Source: Thermoanaerobacterium xylanolyticum LX-11 (GTDB lineage: Bacteria > Bacillota > Thermoanaerobacteria > Thermoanaerobacterales > Thermoanaerobacteraceae). Taken from it: a stretch of 64,000 nucleotides of DNA. Below the pieces are notes generated by a model. That model saw only the letters and a program-made list of their open reading frames with translations, was not told the origin of the DNA and did not search any database. Each line of letters opens with the position of its first letter. Position 1 is the stretch's first letter. Location of the stretch: assembly GCF_000189775.2 (NCBI RefSeq), contig NC_015555.1:1499001-1563000 (forward strand), in the 5' to 3' direction. The translations under genes were made by a program, and so were the position numbers. Shown one piece after another: positions 27,220 through 36,238 of the stretch.

Positions 27220-27248
27220 ATTATATAACGTATTAAAATATATGTCAA
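27220..27248 (-). promoter_or_regulatory. Promoter of the trp operon
   Basis: On the minus strand TTGACA (27243-27248) and TATAAT (27220-27225) are perfect and 17 bp apart. The ISLre2 edge lies 16 bp upstream of the -35. Confidence 0.9.
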
Positions 27249-27256
27249 TAGTTTTA

Positions 27257-27264
27257 ATCTTGTC
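27257..27264. repeat. Target site duplication of ISLre2, left copy
   Basis: ATCTTGTC occurs directly outside the left tip of the element and again at 29111-29118 outside the right tip. Confidence 0.8.
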
Positions 27265-29110
27265 GATCGTGTCAAGTATTTTTAGGTTTTTTTGAAAAAA
27301 AGACCTCACTATCACTCTAAGGATGAGTATTGATAGCTGGATTTTAAGAAAAGTTTTTTAGTGTTGAAGTCTCTTAACTTCTTGATAGCATAAAATCGCC
27401 ACTCACTCTATAATCTTTGATTTTCTTTTAATATCTCACTCATTCTCAGATTCTCACGCTCTTCAAAGAAGCCATCATGTATATCAATGCTATTTATTCA
27501 TGAATTTTACATGTGATAGGTAACCCAAATAAGCTCCCCATAATAATAACTAAAACTACAATCTTCAATATATATGCATACTTTTAAATGGCATTTCTCA
27601 ATAGTAATGATTTTATAGCCTGACTTGTTAATGTTTTTTTATTTTGCAATATTGGCAAGCTTATTATGTTTTCATAAGTTGATCTTATTTTCTTTAGTTG
27701 TTGTTTCGCTTTATACACTGTTTGCTTTGGTATTTCTATTGGCTTTAAGCTTTCATATTGCTGTTTTAATACGACATCTTTCAGTGATATACCGCTTGCT
27801 TTTATTGCTCTTAATTTTGCCATTTTGTGAGCCCCAACCTTGCTCCATGAAATTGGTCTGCTTGATAGCCTCTCTGAAAGTACATGACTTACATGACTTT
27901 CTGCACTGCATCCTGTTATTTCTTTTTTGTAAAGGCTGTATGAATTTATTCCATCCCAATTGTTATTTATATAGGTTTGGCACTTCATTACGGGATTTTC
28001 TGTTCCGTTTAATTCTAGTTCTTTGTATTTTTGTGTTAAAAGCTCATTGACTTTTTGTTTGTCTGCTTTAAATATGGCTTTCCATAATTCTCTCTTTGTT
28101 TTTTTATCTTCTTTTATTGCAGCTGTTATGTATTTTTGTAGATGAAATAGGTCTAATACGTATACGGCATTAGGCAGATATTTTACTCCGAATTTTATCC
28201 ATTCTGCTCCATCTCCAGATACGTATATGCGTTTTATTTTGTCTTCGTTATATGTGTTTACAATGTACTCCCATACTTCTTTCCATAACTCTTCTACTTT
28301 TTCTCCTTCGTATACACCTGAAAAGTATACGGCATTTTTTAGTTCATTTCTGCCTTTTGTTATTGTTTGTTTTCCTTCGTGTACGTATATTAATTTTACA
28401 ATGTCTGGTTTGCCGTTTTGAAGATGTATATGGTCTTCATCAGCTTCTATGTATAAAGTTTCTATTTCTTTTTTAGTCTTTGGCTTTTCATATGTTTGAA
28501 GGTTGTCTATTTTTCTTAATGTGTTCATTACTGTTTGCCGGCTTACATTGCAGTTAGCTCCATTTCTTTTAAGTTCCTGAGTGGTTTTTTGATATGAGAG
28601 TATTGTAGAAAGATCCGTTATATCAGCTTTAAGCTCAGCATCTATTCTTTCATATTTTTGGATGCCAGCAGCTTTATCTACGAGATATGCCTTCTCTCCT
28701 GTTTCTTTGTTTTTATAGTATCGTCTTTTGTATGTGATATCTCCAAATGCAGTTGTTATTGTCCTTTCACAATCTTTTTGGACTACCACCCAGTTTTTCC
28801 TTTTGTATTTATCTTTATATATGCTTTGATCAAGTTCATGAAGTACATCTGCACAAATCTCTTTTCCTAATTCATTTAGAATTTTTTTAAGTTCTTCTTC
28901 AAATTCCAAATAGGTATATTTTCCATCAAGTAATCCAATAATTTTTTCTACAACAAGCAGGAATTTTTGAAGTGTATGTTGAATTATTTTCATAAGACCT
29001 CACCTTCCTATTTATTTTCTAACTCATCCTTTTGGGAGGATGGTGAGGTCTTATTTCTACATTTCATCGCTATTTTCCTGCTTTTTCACCTAAAAAAATT
29101 TTACACTAAG
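27265..29110 (-). mobile_element. Complete ISLre2-family insertion sequence
   Basis: The 1846-bp element is bounded by 8-bp direct repeats ATCTTGTC. Its tips are imperfect inverted repeats: GTGTCAAGTATTTTTAGGT from the left and, on the other strand from the right, GTGTAAAATTTTTTTAGGT. A second copy of the left tip (relic at 4.3-4.5 kb) confirms the edge at GATCG. The 319-base non-coding left end (27265-27583) and the right end contain AAGACCTCAC-type stems near the transposase gene. The transposase frame is intact, so the element may be mobile. Confidence 0.9.
27584..28993 (-). CDS. ISLre2-family transposase (UPF0236)
   Basis: The 469-residue protein matches the UPF0236/ISLre2 transposase family: an N-terminal region with VSRQTVMNTLRKID (helix-turn-helix-like), then acidic candidates in EADEDHIHLQNG and YVSGDGAEWIKFG, followed by VLDLFHLQKY, and the C-terminal CSAESHVSHVLSERLSSRP motif. 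It is full length and uninterrupted. It reads in the same direction as the trp operon, but the non-coding IS end and the trp promoter lie between them. Confidence 0.92.
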   Translation of the reverse strand: MKIIQHTLQKFLLVVEKIIGLLDGKYTYLEFEEELKKILNELGKEICADVLHELDQSIYKDKYKRKNWVVVQKDCERTITTAFGDITYKRRYYKNKETGEKAYLVDKAAGIQKYERIDAELKADITDLSTILSYQKTTQELKRNGANCNVSRQTVMNTLRKIDNLQTYEKPKTKKEIETLYIEADEDHIHLQNGKPDIVKLIYVHEGKQTITKGRNELKNAVYFSGVYEGEKVEELWKEVWEYIVNTYNEDKIKRIYVSGDGAEWIKFGVKYLPNAVYVLDLFHLQKYITAAIKEDKKTKRELWKAIFKADKQKVNELLTQKYKELELNGTENPVMKCQTYINNNWDGINSYSLYKKEITGCSAESHVSHVLSERLSSRPISWSKVGAHKMAKLRAIKASGISLKDVVLKQQYESLKPIEIPKQTVYKAKQQLKKIRSTYENIISLPILQNKKTLTSQAIKSLLLRNAI

Positions 29111-29118
29111 ATCTTGTC
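29111..29118. repeat. Target site duplication of ISLre2, right copy
   Basis: ATCTTGTC is identical to 27257-27264. Confidence 0.8.
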
Positions 29119-29139
29119 TAAAATATAAATTATCTCACA

Positions 29140-29436
29140 TCAACAATCATCTCTATATTTGCCTATTTTCTCCTCAATTGTCACACCATCAGGTTTAAAG
29201 TCTATCTTTACGATCGAAATTACTCTCTTGGCACCTTCATCTGCGCATATATTTTGAACCCTTTTCACAATATCCAAGAGAACATCGATATCTCCTTCCA
29301 TAGTCGTTTCCATAGGGCTTACAAAATACTTAACACCTGTTGATTTTATGTAATCAATAACTTTATCTACGACTGGATAGATTCTTTCTTCTTCAACTAT
29401 AGGTAATACTTGTAGGCTTACATTTACAGCACTCAT
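29140..29436 (-). CDS. Thiamine-binding/MTH1187 family protein
   Basis: This 98-residue protein has the ferredoxin-like alpha/beta pattern of the MTH1187/YqgV/YkoF family: strand MSAVNVSLQVLP, the YFVSPMETTMEGD loop (about 36-48), then helix-strand. Some relatives bind thiamine or its precursors, and others have no known role. It lies two bases after mtnN, with which it must be co-transcribed; this pairing does not reveal a function. It has no signal peptide. Confidence 0.78.
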   Translation of the reverse strand: MSAVNVSLQVLPIVEEERIYPVVDKVIDYIKSTGVKYFVSPMETTMEGDIDVLLDIVKRVQNICADEGAKRVISIVKIDFKPDGVTIEEKIGKYRDDC

Positions 29437-29438
29437 GT

Positions 29439-30143
29439 TTAATTCTCCTTGATTAGATTTATCATCTCTTTAACTATGTTACTGGATACTATTGCTGCTT
29501 CCTTGACAAATTGGCTAAAATCTTTTGTCGCATTTCCATCGGCATTATCTGAAATGCTTCTTATTATAACAAATGGTATATTGTTAAGGTATGAAGTATG
29601 TGCAATTGCTGCGCCTTCCATCTCAACTGCTAATGCATTAAAAAGCCTCCCCAATTTTAAAGCCTCATCTTTTGATGAAATAAATTTATCACCTGAAACA
29701 ATCCTGCCAATATACGCTTTCCCATCAATATTATCATTAGCAGCCTTATAAGCCACATCTATAAGATATTCGTCAGCTTTAAATACGCTTGTCTTCATGC
29801 GAGGTATTACTCCTAATTCGTCTCCAAATGCTGTTGTGTCAAAATCATGTTCTATCGCATCAGAAGAAATGACTATATCTCCAACATTTATGCCTTTTTT
29901 TAATCCTCCAGCAACACCTGTGTTTATTATGCAATCAACTTTAAATTCAGATATCAATATCTGTGTTGCAATCGCTGCATTTACCTTTCCTATTCCTGAT
30001 TTTACAACAACTGCATCTACCCCATTTATTATACCGCTAAAAAAATCCATATCTGCCCTATTTATCGTAAGTTCATTAACAATAGCTTCCTTGAGTAGCT
30101 CCACTTCTTCCTCCATAGCGCCGATAAAGCCTATCTTTTTCAC
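29439..30143 (-). CDS. mtnN: 5'-methylthioadenosine/S-adenosylhomocysteine nucleosidase
   Basis: MtnN releases adenine from MTA and SAH and recycles these inhibitory by-products of SAM reactions. The start KKIGFIGAMEEEVELL, the KSGIGKVNAA phosphorylase-like loop, VEMEGAAIAH (purine/ribose binding Glu) and RSISDNADGNA (catalytic Asp) are all present. Length 234 is standard. The start codon is GTG with AGGAGAG upstream. Confidence 0.95.
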   Translation of the reverse strand: MKKIGFIGAMEEEVELLKEAIVNELTINRADMDFFSGIINGVDAVVVKSGIGKVNAAIATQILISEFKVDCIINTGVAGGLKKGINVGDIVISSDAIEHDFDTTAFGDELGVIPRMKTSVFKADEYLIDVAYKAANDNIDGKAYIGRIVSGDKFISSKDEALKLGRLFNALAVEMEGAAIAHTSYLNNIPFVIIRSISDNADGNATKDFSQFVKEAAIVSSNIVKEMINLIKEN

Positions 30144-30173
30144 ACTTATACTCTCCTTTCGTCTTTAATTAAA

Positions 30174-30193
30174 AAAGGGAGAAATCTCCCTTT
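30174..30193 (-). terminator. Terminator of ileS
   Basis: AAAGGGAGA pairs with TCTCCCTTT around two A residues; six T residues follow on the minus strand. It overlaps the ileS stop. Confidence 0.85.
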
Positions 30194-32975
30194 AGATATG
30201 TGCGGCACACCTACTGCAAATTGTTGGGTGCTCTTTATCTTCACCTACAGTTTCACTGTACATCCAACATCTTTCGCATTTTTCACCAGGTGCATGACTT
30301 ACCTTTATGGCAATATCGTAATCTTCACTTCTGTACGCATCATCAGGTATAACCCCATCATTTTCGTGAAGAACAGTTTTTGATACTATAAAGACTGTAT
30401 TAAAATCTTCTTCAAACTGCTTCAAAAATTCGTACAGCTCTTTCGACGCATAAATATCGACTTGAGCTTCCAAAGAATGACCTATTTCCTTGTTTGCCCG
30501 GGATATCTCCAATGCCTTAGATACATCTTTTCTTATATCAAAAAGCTTGTTCCAATTGTCGATTAACTGTTTATTATCGTAGATATCATTAGGTTCTGGC
30601 CAATCAGCAAGCTGAACGCTCTCAAAACTATTTTTTGCATCGTGTTGCATGTAACTCCATATTTCATCTGCCGTAAATGTCAGCACTGGTGCTATGATTC
30701 TTACAAAACCATTTAATATAATATATAAAGTAGTTTGAGCTGCTTTCCTTTCCTTTGATGTGGCTGGGAAAGTATATAGCCTGTCTTTCAATATGTCAAG
30801 GTACAGATTGCTCATATCTACAATGCAGAAGGTATGAACAAGATGCAAGAACTCATAAAATTTATATTTGTCAAAAGCCTCAGTTACATCCTTCACAAGC
30901 TCATTGTATTTGTACAAAGCCCATTTATCTATATCTAACAATTCATCATATGGCAACAAATCTTTATCAGCATCAAAATCGTAAAGGTTGCTTAATAAAA
31001 ATTTTGCTGTGTTTCTGATTTTCCTGTATGACTCAGTCATCTGCTTTAAAATTTCTTTTGATATCCTCATGTCTGAAGTGAAATCTGCAGAAACAGCCCA
31101 CAACCTCAATATATCAGCACCATACTCTTTTACAACATCGGCTGGATCGATTCCATTTCCAAGGGATTTAGACATTTTTCGCCCTTCACCATCTACAACA
31201 AAACCGTGTGTCAATACATTTTTATACGGAGCGATACCTTTTGTAGCGACAGATGTAAGAAGCGATGACTGGAACCATCCCCTGTGTTGGTCAGAACCTT
31301 CCAAGTACAAGTCTGCTGGCCATCTAAGTCCCTCAGTTGTCTCTAAAACCGCTACATGGCTGGAACCAGAGTCAAACCATACATCCATAATATCCGTTTC
31401 TTTTCTAAACTCTGTAGAACCACATTCACACCTTGTACCTTGTGGCAGTATTTCTTCGGCCGATAGTTCATACCAAGCGTCAGAACCCTTTTCTGCAAAC
31501 AACTTCTTTACCGCATTTATCGTATCATCGTTTATCAATTCTTTCCCACAGTGTTTGCAGTAAAAAATAGGAATTGGAACACCCCATATCCTTTGCCTGG
31601 ATATACACCAGTCGTGCCTATCTCTAACCATGTTTGTAATCCTATCTTCGCCCCATTCAGGAATCCAATTTACTTCTTTTATCGCTTTCAGCGCTTCATC
31701 TCTAAAGCCATCTACAGATGCAAACCACTGCTCTGTAGCGCGGAATATAACAGGATTTTTGCATCTCCAGCAATGAGGATACGAGTGTGTGAAAGTCTTT
31801 GAAGCCAATAAAGCATTGGCTTTTTCAAGATCCTCTTTTATGACCTTATTTGCATCAGAGTAAAATAGTCCATTGTATTTTCCTGCTTTTTCAGTAAATC
31901 GCCCTTTATCATCAACAGGATTCAAAACATCAAGTCCATATTTTTGACCAACTACAAAGTCCTCTTCACCGTGGCCAGGTGCTGTGTGTACACATCCTGT
32001 ACCTGCCTCTTGTGTTACATGTTCGCCTAATATTATAAGCGATGTCCTGTCAAAAAGAGGATGCTTAGCCTTCATTCCTTCCAGTTCTGAACCTTTAAAA
32101 GTAGCAATTATTTCATGGTTTGAAAGTCCTGTCTCTTTTTCAATGCTGTCAAGCATATCTTTTGCCATTATGTAAATTTCATTTCCGTATTTCGCCAAAG
32201 CATAGTCAAAATCTGGGTTCAAGCAAATTGCAAGATTAGCAGGAATTGTCCAAGTCGTTGTAGTCCATATTACAAAGTACAAATTACTTAAATCATCAAC
32301 AATGCCTTTAAATTTGCCCAAGTCATCTACAATTCTGAATTTAACGTAGATCGAATCAGATTTTTCATCAGAATACTCTATCTCTGCTTCTGCCAATGCA
32401 GTTTCACAATCTGTACACCAGTATACAGGCTTAAGTCCTTTATATATATATCCTTTCTTTGCCATCTCCCCAAATACTTCTATCTGCTTTGCCTCATATT
32501 CCGGTTTCAGCGTCAAATATGGATTTTGCCAATCTCCTCTTACACCTAATCTAATAAATTGTTCTTTTTGCTTTTCAATTTGCGAAAAAGCAAAATCACG
32601 ACACACCCTTCTAAATTCTACTGGACCTACATCATTTCTCTTTATCCCTAATGTCTTGATTGCCTGTTGCTCTATTGGCAAGCCATGAGTATCCCAACCT
32701 GGCACATATGGTGATTCATATCCCCTCATCGTCTTATATTTAACCACCATGTCCTTCAAAACTTTGTTCATGGCAGTGCCAAGGTGTATATTGCCATTTG
32801 CGTATGGAGGACCATCATGAAGAATGAACTTTTCTTTGCCCTTGTTTTTATCTAATGATTTGTGGTATATGTCCATGTTCTCCCATTTCTTTAATATTTC
32901 TGGCTCTCTCATCGGCAAATTCGCCTTCATTGGAAAATCAGTCTTTGGCAGATTTAATGTTTTGTTGTAATCCAT
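30192..32975 (-). CDS. ileS: Isoleucyl-tRNA synthetase
   Basis: This class I synthetase charges tRNA-Ile and edits valine. The HIGH-type motif is in DGPPYANGNIHLG, the KMSKS motif in GRKMSKSLGNG, and the C-terminal zinc finger reads CERCWMY...CSRC. The editing (CP1) domain lies about 190-400. It is the bacterial type 1 enzyme. ATG 32973-32975 (927 residues) lies seven bases after AGGAGG; the upstream in-frame start at 33002 is inside the leader. A single-gene unit controlled by an Ile T-box. Confidence 0.96.
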   Translation of the reverse strand: MDYNKTLNLPKTDFPMKANLPMREPEILKKWENMDIYHKSLDKNKGKEKFILHDGPPYANGNIHLGTAMNKVLKDMVVKYKTMRGYESPYVPGWDTHGLPIEQQAIKTLGIKRNDVGPVEFRRVCRDFAFSQIEKQKEQFIRLGVRGDWQNPYLTLKPEYEAKQIEVFGEMAKKGYIYKGLKPVYWCTDCETALAEAEIEYSDEKSDSIYVKFRIVDDLGKFKGIVDDLSNLYFVIWTTTTWTIPANLAICLNPDFDYALAKYGNEIYIMAKDMLDSIEKETGLSNHEIIATFKGSELEGMKAKHPLFDRTSLIILGEHVTQEAGTGCVHTAPGHGEEDFVVGQKYGLDVLNPVDDKGRFTEKAGKYNGLFYSDANKVIKEDLEKANALLASKTFTHSYPHCWRCKNPVIFRATEQWFASVDGFRDEALKAIKEVNWIPEWGEDRITNMVRDRHDWCISRQRIWGVPIPIFYCKHCGKELINDDTINAVKKLFAEKGSDAWYELSAEEILPQGTRCECGSTEFRKETDIMDVWFDSGSSHVAVLETTEGLRWPADLYLEGSDQHRGWFQSSLLTSVATKGIAPYKNVLTHGFVVDGEGRKMSKSLGNGIDPADVVKEYGADILRLWAVSADFTSDMRISKEILKQMTESYRKIRNTAKFLLSNLYDFDADKDLLPYDELLDIDKWALYKYNELVKDVTEAFDKYKFYEFLHLVHTFCIVDMSNLYLDILKDRLYTFPATSKERKAAQTTLYIILNGFVRIIAPVLTFTADEIWSYMQHDAKNSFESVQLADWPEPNDIYDNKQLIDNWNKLFDIRKDVSKALEISRANKEIGHSLEAQVDIYASKELYEFLKQFEEDFNTVFIVSKTVLHENDGVIPDDAYRSEDYDIAIKVSHAPGEKCERCWMYSETVGEDKEHPTICSRCAAHI

Positions 32976-33248
32976 AAACATACCTCCTATTTCAAATTGC
33001 ATAAATGCAGAAAAAATAAAAACCTCTCATCCAAAGGGACGAGAAGTCGCGGTACCACCCTAATTATTAAGGCTAAATGCCTTAATCACTCATGAGATAA
33101 CGGGGTTTTCCCGGCTTAGCTTACTAAATTTCAGCCAGCAGCTTCGAGGTGATATATGACAAACTAACTTATTGGCTTCCACCGACCGCCAACTCTCTTA
33201 AAAGTTTTGTTTGCATAAATTGTCCTCTTCATCGCTTTTTTCGCATTT
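32976..33248 (-). promoter_or_regulatory. T-box leader of ileS (Ile specifier)
   Basis: The minus strand carries GGGTGGTACCGCG (33048-33060) followed by a terminator hairpin at about 33017-33047 with a T-rich tail. In the 3' half of stem I, ATC (33151-33153) followed by A is the likely specifier, an Ile codon matching the gene. The leader fills the gap to the TM1266-type gene. Confidence 0.9.
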
Positions 33249-33254
33249 TAAATA

Positions 33255-33283
33255 ATTATACAATATGTAAAAAAAGACGTCAA
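33255..33283 (-). promoter_or_regulatory. Promoter of the ileS T-box leader
   Basis: On the minus strand TTGACG (33278-33283) and TATAAT (33255-33260) are 17 bp apart. Confidence 0.85.
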
Positions 33284-33287
33284 CATC

Positions 33288-33536
33288 TTAAGTCGTAATG
33301 GCAGACCTTACTTTTACACCTTCAATGCTACCAAGCTTGCCAGTTAAAGCACCGATGTCATCCGTCGTACCGTCGACAATCAGCGATATGATTGACACAT
33401 TTCTTTCCTTATATGGAATACCCATTCTGCCCACTATGATATCGGCATACTCGCTTAAAATATGATTAACTTTTTCAGACGCCAACTCTCTATTTTGGAC
33501 TAAGATCCCGATTACAGCAAGTCTATTCCTCATCAT
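33288..33536 (-). CDS. TM1266-type small ACT-like regulator (putative iron-only hydrogenase regulator)
   Basis: This 82-residue protein (RLAVIGILVQNRE..., VGRMGIPY, VSIISLIVDGTTDDIGALTGKLG) matches the TM1266/HydX-like family, a small ACT/NikR-C-like fold annotated as putative regulator of the iron-only hydrogenase system. It lacks a DNA-binding domain of its own. The ATG overlaps the last 14 bases of divIVA in another frame, so translation is probably coupled to divIVA. No hydrogenase gene is nearby in this window, and linkage to division genes makes the family name doubtful here. Confidence 0.75.
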   Translation of the reverse strand: MMRNRLAVIGILVQNRELASEKVNHILSEYADIIVGRMGIPYKERNVSIISLIVDGTTDDIGALTGKLGSIEGVKVRSAITT

Positions 33537-34011
33537 TTCTCACATCATTCTCATCATCAAAAAATTCTCTGTCGTCTATAGATAATATCGCCTCAAGTTC
33601 TCCTTCAAGGAGTGTTTTGAATTTAGCCTTAAATACATTCAATTTTTTCCTTTGACTTTCAAGCTCTGCTCTAATCCTTACTACTTCTTGATTGGCTTTC
33701 TGCATTATTTTTTCTGCTTCTTGTTGTGCTTGCTGTATTATTAAATCAGCTTCTTTCTTAGCATTTAACTTTAAATCTTCAGCCGACTTTTGGGCAACGA
33801 CCAGCGTATTATTTAGCGTTTTTTCTATATCTGTGTAGTTCTGCAACTTATCATTTAATATATTTACTCTGTCCTTTAGATCAGAATTTTCTTTATACAA
33901 TAGTTCATAGTCTTCCATAACTTTGTCTAAAAACTCATCAACTTCATTTTCATTATAACCTCTAAATGAACGCTTAAACTCCTTATTGTGTATGTCCATA
34001 GGTGTTAACAT
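33523..34011 (-). CDS. divIVA: DivIVA family cell-division/polarity protein
   Basis: DivIVA proteins bind negatively curved membrane at septa and poles through an N-terminal loop and form coiled coils. The start LTPMDIHNKEFKRSFRGYNENEVDEFLD is diagnostic, and heptad-rich coiled coil covers about 35-140. At 162 residues it is of normal size. It is part of the usual Gram-positive division cluster (yggS-sepF-yggT-ylmH-divIVA). Confidence 0.95.
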   Translation of the reverse strand: MLTPMDIHNKEFKRSFRGYNENEVDEFLDKVMEDYELLYKENSDLKDRVNILNDKLQNYTDIEKTLNNTLVVAQKSAEDLKLNAKKEADLIIQQAQQEAEKIMQKANQEVVRIRAELESQRKKLNVFKAKFKTLLEGELEAILSIDDREFFDDENDVRNDEE

Positions 34012-34038
34012 GCCAATCCACTCCTTGTCATTTTATTG

Positions 34039-34782
34039 TTATTTGTATTTTAAAATATGAACATATACCCTGCCTTTTCTCGATGTACCCAAAATTTCTT
34101 GGAATTTGATCCTTCCATAACCTCTTAAAGATATGATGTCACCTTCTTTTACTTCAAATGAAGGCGATATATTTGTCTCCCAATTCACTTCAGTAAGTCC
34201 AGCTTTTATCAAATCCGAAGCCTTTGTTCTGGATATTTTAAACCCCGCCGCGATTATGCTATCAAGCCTTACAGATGCAACTGTTGTTTTAATGTCCTCA
34301 TATTCTATTACAGGCTCTATAACCTCATCTAAGTCAATTGAACTAACAATAACCTTCTCTCGACCTATCTTTTTCAAATTCATCAAAACAAAATCAGCTA
34401 TATCCCTATGCACTATTACATCGCAGATTTCTTGTCTTTTAATTATATCACCAATTTTCTCTCTTTTTATACCTAGACCTAGCAGTGAACCTAACACATC
34501 TCTATGTGACAACCTTATTAAGTCGCCATTTATCCTTATCCCCTTTATTGCATCAAAATGTTCACCATCGGAAATCGCAAGAAACGATGGATATATACAG
34601 GCTATTTTTCTCTCAGCCTCTTTAAATCCACCATCAAATCTACAATCTATATCGTCATGTTTATCAATCAACTTTAGCAGTATCTTCTGATCTTTCATAC
34701 TTAGAAAATCTGTAAATCTATCACGCCTATTTTTCTGTACCCAATTTATCATATCATTAAGTCTTGCAATGCTGTATTCCAT
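34039..34782 (-). CDS. ylmH: YlmH family S4-domain RNA-binding protein
   Basis: The protein has a conserved N-terminal region and a C-terminal S4 domain (about 175-245: SVRLDSIIAAGFKISRTKASDLIKAG). YlmH-type proteins bind ribosome-associated RNA and have been linked to rescue of stalled ribosomes in Bacillus; earlier work tied them to division only by position. Length 247 is standard. GGGTGAAGGA precedes the ATG. Confidence 0.9.
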   Translation of the reverse strand: MEYSIARLNDMINWVQKNRRDRFTDFLSMKDQKILLKLIDKHDDIDCRFDGGFKEAERKIACIYPSFLAISDGEHFDAIKGIRINGDLIRLSHRDVLGSLLGLGIKREKIGDIIKRQEICDVIVHRDIADFVLMNLKKIGREKVIVSSIDLDEVIEPVIEYEDIKTTVASVRLDSIIAAGFKISRTKASDLIKAGLTEVNWETNISPSFEVKEGDIISLRGYGRIKFQEILGTSRKGRVYVHILKYK

Positions 34783-34808
34783 TCCTTCACCCTTTTAAAG
34801 TAAATAAA

Positions 34809-35099
34809 TCATATTAACGAAATCAAGCTTACTAATATTGGTCTTATCACATATTGGATAGCCAACATAGCAAGGATAGGTGAAAAATCTATCATCATAT
34901 TCCTTCCAATCGATGACTTAAATTGCAACCTTCTAAAAGGATCTAAAATAGGTTCTGTCACGATGATGACAAATCGCGATATAGGATTTCCCATATTCTC
35001 CATTCTCAAAAGAGATAATACCACCCTTATTACAATAAGCCAATTTACAATCTCAAAAAAGTAGTTTAATGTTAAGATCAAAGCATAGTTTGTCGTCAA
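34809..35099 (-). CDS. yggT: YggT family membrane protein
   Basis: This 96-residue protein has two hydrophobic regions (about 8-32 and 70-92) separated by the conserved segment NPISRFVIIVTEPILDPFR. YggT proteins are linked to division and osmotic adaptation in several bacteria; the exact role is unclear. The start is TTG with GGAGGG six bases before it; the ATG inside the spacer is out of frame and stops at once. Confidence 0.88.
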   Translation of the reverse strand: MTTNYALILTLNYFFEIVNWLIVIRVVLSLLRMENMGNPISRFVIIVTEPILDPFRRLQFKSSIGRNMMIDFSPILAMLAIQYVIRPILVSLISLI

Positions 35100-35114
35100 A
35101 TCATACCCTCCTCA

Positions 35115-35525
35115 TTACTTTAAGTTGAACATTGAATCGACTTCATCTTGTATATCGCCAGCAATATCAAAATTATCCGGCACAATTAAAAATATGCTAT
35201 TAGCAATTTTCTTAATTTCTCCATTTAACGCAAAAACAGCACCGCTTAAAAAGTCTATGAGTCTCTGAGCATCATTTCTCTCCATATTTTGAAGATCAAT
35301 AATTATAGGCTTTTTATTTTTTATGTTTTCAAGTATTGTCTGCGCCTGTTCAAAACTATCTGGCTTCAAAATAATTACTTTTATCTGCGATTGTGTATGT
35401 ATATTAACTATTTTTGGCTTTTGGCTAAAGGGTAATTCGTTTTCAACTTTTTCAGCATCCCCTTCGTCTTCCTGCTCATCAAATCCAAAAAAATTCATAA
35501 GCTTTTCAATCACTTTTACAGCCAT
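35115..35525 (-). CDS. sepF: Cell division protein SepF
   Basis: SepF anchors and bundles FtsZ at the membrane. The N-terminal amphipathic helix (VIEKLMNFFGF), an acidic linker (about 18-45) and the globular DUF552 domain (VIILKPDSFEQAQTILENI...PIIIDLQNMERNDAQRLIDFLSG) are all present. Length 136 is typical. It abuts yggS with no spacer, indicating one transcript. Confidence 0.94.
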   Translation of the reverse strand: MAVKVIEKLMNFFGFDEQEDEGDAEKVENELPFSQKPKIVNIHTQSQIKVIILKPDSFEQAQTILENIKNKKPIIIDLQNMERNDAQRLIDFLSGAVFALNGEIKKIANSIFLIVPDNFDIAGDIQDEVDSMFNLK

Positions 35526-36227
35526 TTATTTTACCTCCATATCATATAATCTTTTCCCAAAAATTCCTGTACCTATACGTATGATGTTGGCGCCTTCTTC
35601 AACGGCAACAGTGTAATCATTCGTCATACCCATAGACAAATATTTAAAATCTAAATTTTTTTGATTTAAAGATTTAGTGTTATCAAATAACTCCTTCATT
35701 TTTCTAAAATAAGGCCTTACATCTTCAGCATCTACATACGGCGCCACAGTCATCAGACCTTTTATTTTCAAGTTGTCAAAGCTTTCAAGCTCCTTTATGA
35801 ATTCCAACAAGCTTGACGGTTCAATTCCATACTTTGATTCTTCTGAACCTACATTTACCTCGATCAAGCAGTCCATAATCCTATTGCATTTTTTGGCTCT
35901 TTTATCTATTTCTTCTGCAAGGCGCACACTGTCAAGTGAATGAATCATCTTCACTTTATCTATTACGTACTTCACCTTATTTGTTTGAAGATGACCTATA
36001 AAATGGAACTGCACCTTATCCATTAATGTTGGATATTTGTCTACTAACTCTTGTACTTTATTTTCTCCAATATCCGTAATACCGTATTTTATAGCTTCTT
36101 CTATTCTTGAGACATCGACGGTTTTAGTCACTGCCACAATTAATATATCGTCAGGATTTCTATTAACTTTTAATGCATGCTTCTTGACATTTTCTTTTAC
36201 TTTATCAATATTATAACGTATATCCAT
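35526..36227 (-). CDS. yggS: PLP homeostasis protein, YggS/PROSC family
   Basis: This is an alanine-racemase-like TIM barrel that carries PLP but has no known catalysis; it buffers PLP levels. The PLP lysine is in LIVAVTKTVDVSRI, and HFIGHLQTNKVKYV, CLIEVNVGSEESKYGI and LSMGMTNDYTVAVEEGANIIRIGTGIFG follow the family order. Length 233 is normal. It precedes sepF directly, as in most Firmicute division clusters. Confidence 0.94.
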   Translation of the reverse strand: MDIRYNIDKVKENVKKHALKVNRNPDDILIVAVTKTVDVSRIEEAIKYGITDIGENKVQELVDKYPTLMDKVQFHFIGHLQTNKVKYVIDKVKMIHSLDSVRLAEEIDKRAKKCNRIMDCLIEVNVGSEESKYGIEPSSLLEFIKELESFDNLKIKGLMTVAPYVDAEDVRPYFRKMKELFDNTKSLNQKNLDFKYLSMGMTNDYTVAVEEGANIIRIGTGIFGKRLYDMEVK

Positions 36228-36238
36228 AATAATCCCTC

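Noticed and set aside
27625-28050. 141-residue plus-strand frame inside ISLre2
   Set aside because: Antisense shadow of the transposase, with hydrophobic low-complexity translation.
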